Below, piece by piece: positions 1 to 10,479 of a stretch of DNA of 64,000 nucleotides (the first letter of the stretch is position 1; every line of letters begins with the position of its first letter). The DNA comes from Proteles cristata cristata. Its lineage: Eukaryota > Chordata > Mammalia > Carnivora > Hyaenidae. The translations under genes were made by a program, and so were the position numbers. The stretch is taken from positions 434,001-498,000 of the forward strand of contig JAESUZ010004903.1 in assembly GCA_017311185.1 (NCBI GenBank), given 5' to 3'. The notes beneath the pieces were generated by a model, which ran no database searches, was not told the DNA's origin, and saw only the letters and a program-made list of their open reading frames with translations.

Positions 1-179
1 CTGATCATTTCCAATTGTGTGGACTAGTGATTTTCAAGACTGAGTTGAGGACACCCTAAATTATCCAATTATACCAGGGTATGATGTATAGTTGCCAAAC
101 ATTCTCTCAAAGCAAGTTAGTCTTAAGTAGTTTGAACTGGAAAAAAAAAAAAAGCCTTACATATAAATTACCTAAAATG

Positions 180-352
180 TCTCGAGTATTTATCATGTAC
201 GGAGCAATGTGCTAAATGCTCTAGCTCCCTTAAGGTGGATGCCACTATGGTCTCTGTTTTATGGAGGGCACAGTGGAGCCTTAGATAAGGTATCTTGCCC
301 GTGTGTGCCCAGTGGGATGAAACCCCAGGCAGCCTGACCCCAGAACTCCACC
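180..352 (-). mobile_element. MIR fragment
   Basis: This stretch follows the reverse complement of the MIR SINE. It has a segment like 'gtatttatcatgtacggagc', then 'gtgctaaatgct', and it closes with 'ccaggcagcctgacc'. That ending matches the reverse of the MIR tRNA-derived head region. It is old and indel-rich. It carries no coding signal. Confidence 0.6.
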
Positions 353-766
353 TGTAGCCGTGAGACTGTGTCGCCCACACGCAAACCTACAACACGTCAT
401 ACAAGGCCTACTTCCACCCAAAGGAACTCTTAGGAGGGAAGTTGGAGGTTGCTTATAAAACTGATCAATACACACAGAACCTCAGAAGAGTTGGAAACCA
501 GTTAAGTACACGCATGCTCAGTGTATCCCAGAAAATAGCTGTGGTAAAAAAAACCTTGAATCACAAGAGTGCTAGGGTTGACCTTCAGGCTTTAGCTACA
601 GCATTCTTGCTTGTCTCTACTGGGGACAGAACTTTTCTTTCTGGTAAAATGATTTTTCCTTTCATCTTTCCTGCAGAAGAGAACCCAGATCAAGCTTTAT
701 GGGGTTCGCTTCAATCTGTCATGAATTTTCTGTGCATACTAAGAGTTACATTGTCAAGCCAAGTGA

Positions 767-861
767 CACTCCTTCCCATCCTTCCTTCCTCCCTTTCTTC
801 CTTCCTTCCTTTTCTTTCTTTCCTTCCTTTCCTTCTCTCTCTCCCCCTCTTTTCTCCCCCG
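767..861. repeat. Pyrimidine tract, (TTCC)n/(CTTT)n
   Basis: About 95 bases are almost pure C and T, built from CCTT and CTTT units and ending in C-runs. The open frames crossing it encode only Pro/Ser/Phe/Leu repeats. It is a polypyrimidine microsatellite capable of triplex formation. Confidence 0.8.
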
Positions 862-1288
862 TGTGCAGTTTATGTAGAACATCTGGTTTTAAAAGTGTCG
901 CAATTTTTAAACATATTATAATGCTCATGGGATCAGAATATCAACAGCTGTCTATTGCGGTGAACCACACGTCTGGAAAACATTCCTTGAAACTGAGTTC
1001 TTAAATAAACATAAAGCATCTATAACACACGAGGCCAAACAACATCCATTTGTAAACTGAATATTTAGACCAGATGAGGTGCAAATGATTTTCTGGGTCT
1101 GACTGTCAAAGTGGGTAGGGAATCTTCATTTATTTTTAGCTCCGAAAGACCCTGGGCCTTTGAGCTAAGTTGAACATCTGGGGGTCTTCGCTAAAGTACC
1201 TGCCTTTGTCTTCTTCCTCTCCTGTGTCTGTCAGGGTTTGCTGGTTTTGACATCAATTCCCTTACTATTTTCTTCTCACTGGAAGTAC

Positions 1289-1305
1289 TTTTTTTTTTTT
1301 TTTTT
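1289..1305. repeat. Poly(T) tract
   Basis: A T17 homopolymer lies in unique sequence with no recognisable SINE attached. It may be the tail of a decayed minus-strand retroelement, but the flanks do not show one. Confidence 0.5.
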
Positions 1306-1416
1306 CTATATCAAGATCTCCAGGAAAGCAGATGATACTTGACTTTAGTCTACAGCTACTCCTTTCTCTCTCTTCTCTCTGGCTCCTCAAGTCTCCAGAA
1401 AAGAATTCTATATTGA

Positions 1417-1487
1417 TGTGAGTGTGTGTGTGTGTAGGAGCACACATGTGTATATGCGTGTGTGGGGTGTGTGGGAGGGTGGGTGTG
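1417..1487. repeat. (TG)n and TG-rich low-complexity tract
   Basis: The tract starts with a (TG)n run near 1417-1435. It continues as an imperfect TG/CA mixture with 'acacatgtgtatatgcgtgtg' character and ends in G-rich GGGTGT units. Confidence 0.75.
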
Positions 1488-1494
1488 AATTCTG

Positions 1495-1680
1495 AACATT
1501 TACCGAGCACTTATTTGTGCCACATACCATTCTGAGGTCTTTCCTTGCCAATAATGAACTAATCCTCCACATTAACTCAGGGTACAAATGCTATTATTAT
1601 TCTCAACTTACAGAGGGGCGAACTGGGGCACAGAGAGTGACTTAAACAAAATCACCCAGCTTCCATATGGTGGTAGATTA
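1495..1680 (-). mobile_element. MIR (near full length)
   Basis: The order of motifs matches reverse-complement MIR: 'accgagcacttatttgtgcc', then a region with 'attaactcagg', then 'ctattattattctcaactta' and 'cagaggggcgaactggggca', and finally 'tcacccagcttccatatgg'. All landmarks are in the expected order and spacing. Confidence 0.75.
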
Positions 1681-2077
1681 AATATCATATATGGTTAAAG
1701 CTGAAGACCATTTTCCCATGGTGTGATCTGGGTTCTATTTGGGGCATCAGGAAAGGTAGAGTATGCTGTTTTTGATAAGCCAGATCAAGATACATAATTT
1801 TATAAGAACAAGTATCTTTATAAGCTCCCTGGGATAGGATATTTGAAGAGCTCTTGACAAAGTTACGTACTTTCTTCACTGAATCACTTGAAAGATGCAG
1901 AAGTCTCCAGGTCAGTGTCAGTTGGGGGTAAAACTGTCTCATGAGTAGCTGAGGAAAAACTTATAGAAGTTACCTAGATGAGAGGATAGGTACTTAATTT
2001 TGCCCCTTTAAGGGTCTATCAATAAAATGGGGGCAGAGGGAGAGAGGGCCAATCATGAACTTCATTAACTTCCTTTA

Positions 2078-2271
2078 TTTTTTTAAGTAAATGTTTATTC
2101 ATTTTTGAGAGAGAGAGAGAGTCCAAGCAATGGAGGGGCAGAGAGAGAGGGGGACTGAGGATCCAAAGCCAGCTCTGTTTTGACAGTAGTGAGCCCAGTG
2201 TGGGGCTCAAACTCACGAACCGCGAGATCATGACCTGAGCTGAAATTGGACTGAGCCACCCAGGTGCCCCC
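2078..2271 (-). mobile_element. CAN-SINE, old subtype
   Basis: Read on the minus strand this has the tRNA-derived head (GGGGCACCTGGGTGGCTCAG), a body with a CT-rich stretch, and an A-tail seen here as 'attttttt'. The target-site duplication AACTTCCTTTA is perfect at 2067-2077 and 2272-2282. The head has lost about a dozen bases around the A-box to B-box spacer compared with the other copies. It is a retrotransposed non-coding element. Confidence 0.93.
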
Positions 2272-2928
2272 AACTTCCTTTAAAGTGCACTTCCTAGAGC
2301 TCTACCACAGTTGAACTGAAAGAAACCAACCAATCAAGTGTACGTGAAGTGGGGGTGGGGGGTAGGATTCAAAGTGCATTAGGTTCTCTGCATGATAAAG
2401 CTTTATTTACAGCACATATATCTTTATTCCACTTCTTCATCATAGACATAGCTCCTGAACAATGAAAACAGACATGGATAGGTTTTGAATGTGCTCTTCA
2501 ATCACATTTATCATTAATTCCAAAGAGTCACGGGAAGAGCCCCCACCGCATCAGGTCAGCATGCACACTAGTCTCTATGTTACCCTTTAGCATTCTGAAT
2601 TCCTTGACCTAAAGTTTGGTGGTATGGCCTCCATAAGAATCTAGCTCCAAATGAGGCAATGTTTTCCCCCATGGGGTACAAGGCGACTTGTAAATAAATG
2701 GCTCCAAATATTCGACCTGGGCTCACACAGCTCTGCTTAGGGAAACAAGGCATCTATCTCAAGCTCATATTTTCACCTTGATGTTAATTCTGCAGCAGAA
2801 AGGCTCTCACCTCCTTCCCCAGTGTAAAGTCAAAATCTACATTTAAATGGAGACATTGCAGGCAGTACAGCTTGGAAAGCTAGTGAACACACACCCTGCT
2901 GCAATTTAACTGGAAATAAGCTCTAAGA

Positions 2929-2995
2929 GGTGGGGGGGAAAGAAAAAGGGAGAAGAAGTAGAAGAAGAGAAAGAAAAACACAAGAGAGAGAAATG
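2929..2995. repeat. Purine-rich (GA/GAA) tract
   Basis: About 65 bases are almost only A and G, including 'agaagaagtagaagaagaga'. The tract begins at a G7 run and ends in GAGAGAGA. This is low-complexity DNA. Confidence 0.65.
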
Positions 2996-3915
2996 ATACA
3001 GGAAGTGGTCCATGGATTTCTGTTGGAAAAGGTGGAAAAACCAAACTAAGCAGAAACAAAGGGACACTGATTGGGAAAAACTCCAAGGAACACAATCTTT
3101 TCTACTATTGGGTGTTTAGCTGTAATAAGGCTGTATTCAAGGTACAAAATATGATGGGCTTATCTTTGTATTAAAACAACAACAGAAAGAGAACAAGGGC
3201 AGATATGAGGGTGTTTTTTGTACTCGTATTTCCAAACCTCATAAAATATTAGTAGCTGCATCAGCTATAAAAATTAATGGCTCCAGATTCGATTGTGTTA
3301 CCCTCTTCAATTTCATTTTATTAACATTCTTTTTATTCCCCCTTCTTCTCTTTCAGTTTCTGTCTTTCTATCTTCCTAAGTTGTTTGGGGTTCCAGTGTT
3401 TATGAGCTTTATAAGCTCGATAAGACTCCCAGGGCAGAATTTCTAACAAAAAGGGTCAAACAAAAGCTCGCCTGATTCCTTACATTGGAGTTTCTATGGT
3501 ACAGTTAGGTTGTGATAACAGATTGCGATAACATTGTCCAAAAGGAAAGAAAAAGAAAATTCTGGCCTTCATTACTGAGTTTCTTGCAAACTCACTTTTT
3601 CTTTCTTTCATGCCTTTTTTTTTTCTTTTTTAATAGCAATGACTAAAACTTCAATTTCCTCAGGCCTACCCTGGCCTTTTAAAATGTTTTCAGGCCTCTG
3701 CGAACACCAAACTCAATTCTGGATTTGCATTTACATAATATAATTTTTACCATCAATTAATCGATCACATTTAAATTCCTAAAAGTATCCAGTGAGTAAT
3801 AACTACCCCCCGGGTGCTGTAAAAAGTTAATTTCCAAACACAAAGGCCACTCTGACTTTCAAAAAGCTGAGTTGAGTTTCCCACTTGAGTCAAACCAAGA
3901 AAACCAAAAAACCAA

Positions 3916-3938
3916 CCCTCCCCCCAACCCTCCCCCCC
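3916..3938 (-). other. Predicted G-quadruplex / i-motif
   Basis: On the plus strand the pattern is C3-T-C6-AA-C3-T-C7. The minus strand therefore has four G-runs of at least three with loops of 1, 2 and 1 nt, an unusually compact G4 pattern. The surroundings are A-rich and unique. Confidence 0.6.
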
Positions 3939-4257
3939 TTTTTAATGGTCATTGTGAAGATAATTCCAGAGAGATATTTCCTTCAAACAATAAAGGAAAG
4001 CATCAAGGTTTTGAGGCTAGAAAAATGAATAGAGTGGACTAGAAAGAACTGTTTCTAGAAGGTGCCACTTTCCTAAATGGGTTCATCATGAATGCTACTG
4101 GATACAGAACTGCCACTCACCTATAGTCATAAAATGACTGGCCAGGTGACCCAAATGGCCCCCATCGGGAGGCCAGAATTATGCTGTCTGATCATAAAGT
4201 GAATCCAAAGTTGAGTGTACAATAGATGTTCAATAAATGAACAGTTTGGGGGATGAG

Positions 4258-4410
4258 GAGGCATGGATTAGAGACCCCCCATTCTACCATTAAGTTGCTG
4301 GGTGGCCTTGGGCACCTAACTCTCTCTAGATGGTAATGCCTATCTTCAGAGGTGAATGTCACGAGGTAATTTAGCTATGGGTATGAAAGTGCTGCATGAA
4401 GCCTGGGGCA
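4258..4410 (+). mobile_element. MIR fragment
   Basis: This shows MIR-like order on the plus strand: 'ttgctgggtggccttgggca', a shortened 'ctaactctctctagatgg' segment, then 'gaggtaatttagctatggg' and 'gaaagtgctgcatgaagcc'. It is truncated at both ends. Confidence 0.55.
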
Positions 4411-4474
4411 GACAGAGGCTGTGTAATGGGATAGATGTAGGTACATTTGGGACATGCTTTCTGTCTTTTGTCTT

Positions 4475-4529
4475 AACTAGAATGGATCAAGTTGACTTTG
4501 TTTCAACTAGAATGGATCAGTATGCAAAT
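4475..4529. repeat. 30-bp imperfect tandem duplication
   Basis: AACTAGAATGGATCA occurs at 4475-4489 and again at 4505-4519, a period of 30, with the flanking T-rich bases partly shared. An octamer-type ATGCAAAT lies just after the second unit, at 4522-4529. Confidence 0.7.
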
Positions 4530-4854
4530 TTGTCATCCCGAAAATAGCCTTACAGACACCCAGTTGGGTTGTTTCAACCCTAGTTGTAGATGAACAGTCA
4601 CTAATAATTCAGTAACAGGCTCTTAGGCAATACAACCTAGTATTCGTAATAATGAAAGGAACCAGGCTATCAGAAAATAAATCAGTTTTGGGGGAAAAAA
4701 GGAAATAAATTAATTTCAGAATGATGCTAGCTTGGGTTTTGGATGTTCCTGCACTATTAGTGTTTACTTGTCTGCCTCACTGACAAAACTAAACTCAGGG
4801 ACAGAAATCAGGACTTAGTCACCCCTGGATATTCTCCTTCTTTTTCCTCCCCCC

Positions 4855-4912
4855 AAGCACATACCACTGGGTCTGGCTATAGTTGGTGCTCAATAAATGT
4901 TTGGTGAACGAA
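4855..4912 (+). mobile_element. L2/MIR 3'-end fragment
   Basis: The motif 'ggtgctcaataaatgtttgg', followed by 'tgaacgaatgga', is the characteristic 3' tail shared by MIR and L2 elements. Only the tail remains. Confidence 0.55.
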
Positions 4913-4914
4913 TG

Positions 4915-5600
4915 GACAAACGGTGGGAGAAACATAAAACCAATGAGGTGGAATCTAATTCCACAGCCTGCAAATCAAAAGCAGACTGCAAATGGAGGTC
5001 ATTTTCGCAGGGATATATATCTCAGCGTCACGTGCAGTTAATCAGAACACAGCAATTTTTTTTTCATAAGCGCAGGACCGATTATATATTTTTTCACATG
5101 GCCCCTAAATAGTATCCTCTTCAACTAATTTCAAAACCAAATGGGATGCTTGAAACACCAAATCGAATGCTGATGTGGGTTGGTGTGTGGATAATTCGCA
5201 AGCGCTGAATCTTCACCGCTACAACAAAATCAGGCATGTCCAAAACAGTGAGCAGAATTGATGGGGTATCCTTGTGGCTATAAAATTGCCCCAGATCTTT
5301 CCAGCAAATTGCTCTAGCCAGGGTGCCTTGGACTGGACAGCCCAATTCTTCTGCGGGTGGACCTGACACGAGGCATCGCCTGGGTAGCAGAAGGCACAGC
5401 AGAATGGGCACTGGAAGTTAGTCTGTTTACTGGTTTCATCATCCAATCCGTTTCATCCGGGCACCGTATAATGCAGACCAGTGTACAACTCTGGCTTCCC
5501 TGTAATTCTCTGGTCCTGAGTTCAGTGTACTAATGGTCTTCATGCAGGGCTACTCTACTGAGTTGACACAGCCTCTAAGATCGTCCCATTTGGAGGGCTC
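4915..5600. other. Unique sequence, no gene recognised
   Basis: There is no repeat signature and no convincing frame. The longest open frames here (about 70-96 codons) overlap each other on the same strand and are not protein-like. Short AT-rich runs such as 'gattatatattttttcac' occur near 5080. Confidence 0.4.
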
Positions 5601-5609
5601 TGGGGAGGC

Positions 5610-5862
5610 ACCGTGCAGTGGATATGCTCAGAGCACATCCCTGGCCCCAGGCTGCCTGAGTGGAAATGTGAGCTCTACTACCTACCAGCTGTGTGGCCTT
5701 GAGCAAGTGACTTAGCATCCCTGTGCGTCAGCATTGCATCTGTCAGAGATGCTCTTAATAGCACCTATGTCGAGGGCTGCTCTAAGGACTAGATGAGCTG
5801 ATGTAGAAGAAGCACCAAGAACATTCCTTAGCACACAGTAAACACTATCTAAGAGTTTGCTC
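5610..5862 (+). mobile_element. MIR, nearly full length
   Basis: Key MIR landmarks appear in order: 'gtgagctctactacctacca', 'gctgtgtggccttgagcaag', 'tgacttagcatccctgtgcg', 'ctaaggactagatgag', and a tail like 'gcacacagtaaacactatct'. The B-box-containing head is degenerate. Confidence 0.8.
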
Positions 5863-5869
5863 TTATATA

Positions 5870-7830
5870 CTATGACTGCAGGGAAAGACACACTTACATG
5901 AAACTACTGAGCTTACATTTGCTTTCTGAAAAGCGAAACAAAAAACGAAAGCCCCTCTTCCACTCAACTGCTTTTAAATCTCAAATTGAGACCTAAATGC
6001 TGTTGACTATCTGCCGCGAAGCTGCTTCCCCAGATGACAGAAGCTTCTATCCTCGGGGTGTGTGACGGTTTTTCAGAGGGTGCCCAGACTCACACACATA
6101 TCGCGTGTGTTTTGTTCAAAGACAAACTTAAAACTCACTGTGCACCTTCTCGGAGCTAAAGCTTGATGACTTAACTTGGGGGAAAAGAAACAAAACAGCA
6201 AAGCCATGTTTATATTAAAACAAAAGGGGATCTATTATCGACTTAGGTGAAACACTCACACAATTCCAGGTTACAGGAGGCCATAAGGAAATTCCGCATT
6301 TGAATTTCTGCATCGGGTTCATGGGCCCACCCACCGGGTGTCTTGGGAGTTTGGGACAGGTTTCCTGGGACTCTATGAGAAGAGTTATTTTTTTTTTCCC
6401 CTTGAGGCTAATACTTTTATAAAATACAACAAAAAGGGATTATTAGGAAAATGAGAAAAAGGAATGCAGAATGCAAGCCCCATTTAAAAAAAACCTCTTA
6501 AATTAAGCAAAGTTACTGTGTCAGGTTGCTATCAAATTTCCTAAATGAGGCCTGCGGACTGCACTGTCTCTGCTTCTGTGGTTGTGGACCGTGAAGAGCT
6601 GCTGGAAGTGCAGGTGACACCGGAGCAGCCGCCTCAGGTGACTTGAGGGTGGAAATCCGAGGCTTTCTGGGTGTGGAGCGTGGCTCTGAGTGGCCGCACA
6701 GTCCGGGCTTCTCAATTAATTTTATCTTCGTGCAAAATGTGCAACCATGTTAAAGCTCAGCCATCGGACTCGGACTCTCTGTTGACGGCTCAGACAGGGA
6801 GGGGTGGGAGCATCCCTCAGCGGGAAGCCCCCTCTCAGCAGGGAGCACCCCCAGGTTCTGGCCTTAGACTCACTACTTGCTGGATCTGAGAGACACATCT
6901 TGCTCACGTAAATCCCTGTCGGATGTAAGAAGCCCCCGGAAAGTGAGTGAGGCAGTGAACTGATTAATTTCGTGATTTGGGAGTTCATTCAGTGTGGTGG
7001 GTCTCAACCTTTCTAAGGATCCATGGGAAGATGATGCCTTTCTCACCAGGAAATTCCGGTGGCCAGCCCCACCTGCATGTACATAAGGAAAGGGGTTCAG
7101 TGATCATCTGAAACCCACGCAGATGTCCCAGTGCATAACCCCCAGCTTTAGGGTTAGTGTAGACTCTTAACTAAACTGAACTGTTTCCGATGAACTGTTT
7201 CCCCTTCTCCTAGGAGAAGGAGGTATTTCCACCTTCTCCTGATATTTGTATTAACCCAAGTCTTTCTTACTTCTCGCACCCTGTAGCCAGCCATGCTGCC
7301 TTTCCTGTCCCTTCAGCTCCAGGGTTCTAGGACTTCAGTCCTCAAGGCATGGAAGGGGCATGATGTGATTAGCTCCGTCCACCTTCTCATGGGTTCTAGA
7401 AGCAAACCAGGCCTGACCAGGACAACGTCTCCATGGTGGGTCGGCCCCCGGCCCTACCTAGGGAGGTAGTATCTCCCAGAGCTGAGGACTCCGTCCAAAC
7501 TGAGAAACTCAATGATGGGCTCAGGCGTGGCTTTGGTGAGAGACGGAATTACTGCAGGGGCTGCTCGGAGCTGCGATTTCCCACTGCGTGGGGAGTACGC
7601 TGCAAGCCGAGAAACATTTCAAGAATGCAATGGCTTTCAAACCTATCCACCTGGCCGGGACGTCTCAACTCAGGATGCCAAGCTGAACACAGTTGAGGAG
7701 TCAGACAACAGGCTTGGTTGGGCTGAGGAGAGAGGACAGTGGACACTGCTAGTGGCCTACCTAATATCTGCCTCCCTATTTGCCTTCTCTGACTAGACCC
7801 GGGCTTTGCTCACACGCAACACAATATGGT
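5870..7830. other. Unique sequence with a perfect 18-bp palindrome
   Basis: About 2 kb has no clear repeat family and no gene. A perfect palindrome (CCTTCTCCTAGGAGAAGG) lies at 7203-7220. Open frames of 60-94 codons overlap on both strands around 6520-6990 and 7430-7800, in a moderately GC-rich part. None has recognisable domains. Confidence 0.45.
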
Positions 7831-7834
7831 GAAA

Positions 7835-8070
7835 GCAAACATTTGTGCTTCCCAGGCACTGAGTTCTGTCAAAGCGCCTGGCATTTACTAATTTATCTGA
7901 TCCGCATAACAACCCATGAAGTGAGCCTGTGGTTATCTCTCTCATACGTGTCAGGAGCCGAGGCACAGAGAGATCAATATGGTGCCTGAAGTCAGAGAGC
8001 TGGTAAGGGCCAGAGGCATGGTCTGAACACCAACATTCTGGTTCCCAAGTCCAAGCTGTTAGTCACTGAA
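7835..8070 (-). mobile_element. MIR, nearly full length
   Basis: Reverse-complement MIR order is seen: 'catttgtgcttcccaggcac', 'ttactaatttatctgatccg', 'cataacaacccatgaagtga', 'gccgaggcacagagagatca', 'gtcagagagctggtaagggc', and the end near 'ccaagctgttagtcac'. Confidence 0.8.
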
Positions 8071-8499
8071 GGCAAATCAGCGCCCGTACCCCATTCCCAG
8101 TTCTGAAGGTACGTCTTGACTAGTGAAGGAAAGATGAGCACAGCATTTTCTCATTTCCTGCTAACTGGTATTGGTCCCAGCCTGACACATGACCCGAGAT
8201 GGACCCGTCACATGGAAGCAAGGACCATGGCCCGCAGCTGGGGGACAGATGCCTGGGGCTCAGTAAAGGATATCTGGAAGAAGCACCAGAAAAATCTCCA
8301 CCTCGTGTCAACAATACCTGGTACCCTTTTGTTTGGAAACCCTTTCCCCAGCCTTTCTATCCCCTCAAAAAGGCACACACGTCTCCTCCATGACTCTTTG
8401 TCTCTCACTGTCCTGTGAGCAACTCATCTTATCCCTCTTAAGAGCAACATCCCAGAATGCACACACCCGCCCTGTCCCTCCCCCGGCCCGGCACCCAGC

Positions 8500-8570
8500 A
8501 GATGCCTGGCACAGTGTAGCAGCCTCAGTAAATGTTTGTGGGATGCATGAATGGAGAAATGAATGGATTT
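8500..8570 (+). mobile_element. MIR/L2 3'-end fragment
   Basis: 'gatgcctggcacagtgtagc', 'cctcagtaaatgtttgtggg' and 'atgcatgaatgg' match the common MIR/L2 3' tail with its terminal GAATG units. Confidence 0.6.
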
Positions 8571-8891
8571 AATGAATCCACACGCTGCTAATTTGGAATT
8601 TGTGATACTTTGGAGACAGGATATTTATTGAGTAAAAGTTTGGAAAAAAATACTCTAACTTGGGCTTTTACTGCTTATGTAGTTCATTACTAAGGAATGC
8701 AAGTCTCTTGTCCTCCCCTTCCCACCCCATTACTTTCCACATTTTATAATATGTAGAATAATTACAACTTGAGGAACTGCTTTTCTTTTAAAGAAACAGC
8801 CAACCTCTGCTATAATGAGACCTCTAAGGTTAATTCGGAAGAATTTTCTTTACCCGCTGGACTTCCCTCCCATCTCCTTCTCCTTAATTTG

Positions 8892-8910
8892 AAAAAAAAA
8901 AAAAAAAAAA
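8892..8910 (+). repeat. Poly(A) tract
   Basis: An A19 homopolymer is followed by GAAAG. No SINE or processed-transcript body can be read upstream, so it is listed only as a homopolymer. Confidence 0.6.
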
Positions 8911-9236
8911 GAAAGTTTCCCCAAGAATTGGTTAATGAGAATTTCACTTTTAATTCAGTTTCTAAATAGCACTTGAGGATGGATTAGAAAGCGCAGAGGA
9001 TGGCAAGGTAAGTGGGTTCTCGCAGCAAAACATGAGAAGAAAAATGACGATCGTACCTTGTTATTGTTTCCATTTGCTTCCACTTGCTGATGTAAATGCC
9101 TTCCGTTTCATATCCAGAAATATAGGAAAGGGAAGGATTGTGAGGTGGTGAGGATTTGGGGCCCTGCTCTCTGGGAGCAAGGGAAGGGGTGTTGGGAACT
9201 TGGCCAAAGAAGTGTACTTAGAACGATATTGCTCTA

Positions 9237-9370
9237 AGATTTGTCCATGGACGGCAGCATCGGCACCTCTGCCTTCTGCATCAGGGATTCTGGAATGAGG
9301 TCCAGTACCTGAGATTTAACAAGATCTCCAGGCAATTCTGATGCTCCTTAAGTTGGAGAACCACTCACTG
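9237..9370 (+). mobile_element. MER5A/B-like hAT-Charlie fossil
   Basis: It carries the reverse-type landmarks of MER5: 'tttgtccatggacggcagca', a middle like 'gagatttaacaagatctcca', 'ggcaattctgatgctcc', and an end 'ttggagaaccactc' that matches the terminal inverted repeat. This family is a non-autonomous DNA transposon of about 180 bp. The strand assignment is arbitrary because the element is near-symmetrical. Confidence 0.7.
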
Positions 9371-9399
9371 TTCTGTAGCCCGCAGACCCGACTCACTCC

Positions 9400-9490
9400 C
9401 CTTTTTGTAAAATGGGGATGATATGATGTCCCTGTGTGAATTAATGAGTCTCTGTGTCACGCTCCCAACACGGTGTGGGACACAGACTGC
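9400..9490 (+). mobile_element. MIR fragment (weak)
   Basis: 'gtaaaatggggatgatatga' followed by 'gtgtgaattaatgag' resembles the central MIR segment. Both ends are unclear. Confidence 0.4.
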
Positions 9491-9494
9491 TTTC

Positions 9495-10190
9495 TCTACT
9501 GCTCCTCGGAAGTAGGTGGAAGGGAGCGAGTCATGCAGAATAGAATAAGTCCTAGCATCTCCTCTGTGATTGACTCGGGAGGTCAGAGTAAGGGAGTGAA
9601 AAGGGCTCTGGATGGTAGAGAAAGGTTAGAGCCTGTGCTCCAGGATGGAGGGAGAAGGGAGAGGTTCTGGGCAGTCCCTTGGAGCCATTCATCCAACAAA
9701 TGAGTTTTAAAACTTATTCTGAGCCCTTCACAGGGTTAGAGGCTGGGGGTCAGAGGTGAACAAGATGGGCACAGGCCCCCAGCCCTCAGAAGGACCAACA
9801 GTTTAGCAGAAGGCATGGGAAATTGTTTGCCGACGCCAGCATCCCCAAGAGGGTTGTTGTGGGAGGGGGTCGCCAAGCCATTCTCTGCAGGGAATGGATC
9901 TATAGGTCCTGATGAACAAACACTCCAGCCAGAAGATGTCTGTGTGTGGATGGGAGGGGACGTGGGATCACCTGAAGGCGCCCATCACCTTTCCTACTTG
10001 TGGGGATTGTCTTTGGGGAGACTTCCTAGGAGAATGTTTCTCCTCTCTTCCTGGTGGCACTAAGGCCCCTCTTCCATAGTCCTCAACTCATCATTCCTGG
10101 CCAAAAGCCCTGACTCAGAGAGCTCACCGCAAAAATCATGAAGATGTTCAAGTTCAGTCCATCTGCCGGAGGCTAAGAGTGGTGACAAAA
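9495..10190. other. Unique sequence with one weak ancient-repeat patch
   Basis: No gene is recognised. A patch at 9700-9800, with 'gagcccttcacagggttag' then 'ggtgaacaagatgggcac', recalls a common ancient mammalian repeat, but the match is weak. Small frames at 9473-10063 look random. Confidence 0.4.
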
Positions 10191-10400
10191 ACAGCAGCTC
10201 CTGTCCACTGAGCATCATGTCCCGCGTGCCAGGCACGAGCTGTGCTCTTTTATGCCACGTGGTAGTTAACGTCATCACTGCTCCAGAGGCTAACATATTA
10301 GGTTTTTCCATTTTATAAATGAGAAAACAGAGGCTCCGAGAGACCAACAACATACCACGGTACAGACCTGCAGAGTGACTTTTCCATGTAAGTCTCAGTT
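10190..10400 (-). mobile_element. MIR
   Basis: Reverse-complement MIR order is seen: 'actgagcatcatgtcccgcg', 'tgccaggcacgagctgtgct', 'ttccattttataaatgagaa', and 'acagaggctccgagagacc'. It lies inside a long minus-strand open frame (10060-10752), which argues against that frame being a gene. Confidence 0.65.
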
Positions 10401-10432
10401 TACACCCAGGGAAACTGAGCCCGGAGCAACCT

Positions 10433-10473
10433 GGGGGGGGGGGGCAGGGGCTTTTCTCGGGGGGCAGGGGGAG
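10433..10473 (+). other. Predicted G-quadruplex
   Basis: The pattern is G12, CA, G4, an 8-nt pyrimidine-rich loop, G6, CA, G5, A, GG on the plus strand. The segment 'ggggggcagggg' occurs twice around the loop, so it may have grown by local duplication. Confidence 0.6.
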
Positions 10474-10479
10474 GTTTCT

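Larger units (their letters stand above)
2283..4210. other. Unique sequence, no gene recognised
   Basis: Nearly 2 kb has no repeat or gene that I can name. It holds a purine-rich stretch at about 2929-2995 and a C-rich four-run motif at 3916-3938. Several AT-rich, possibly conserved patches occur, for example around 3240-3300 and 3750-3780. Open frames are short and unremarkable. Confidence 0.5.

Noticed and set aside
442..921. Plus-strand open frame of 159 codons
   Set aside because: Its C-terminal third is the pyrimidine microsatellite, and the rest shows no domain.
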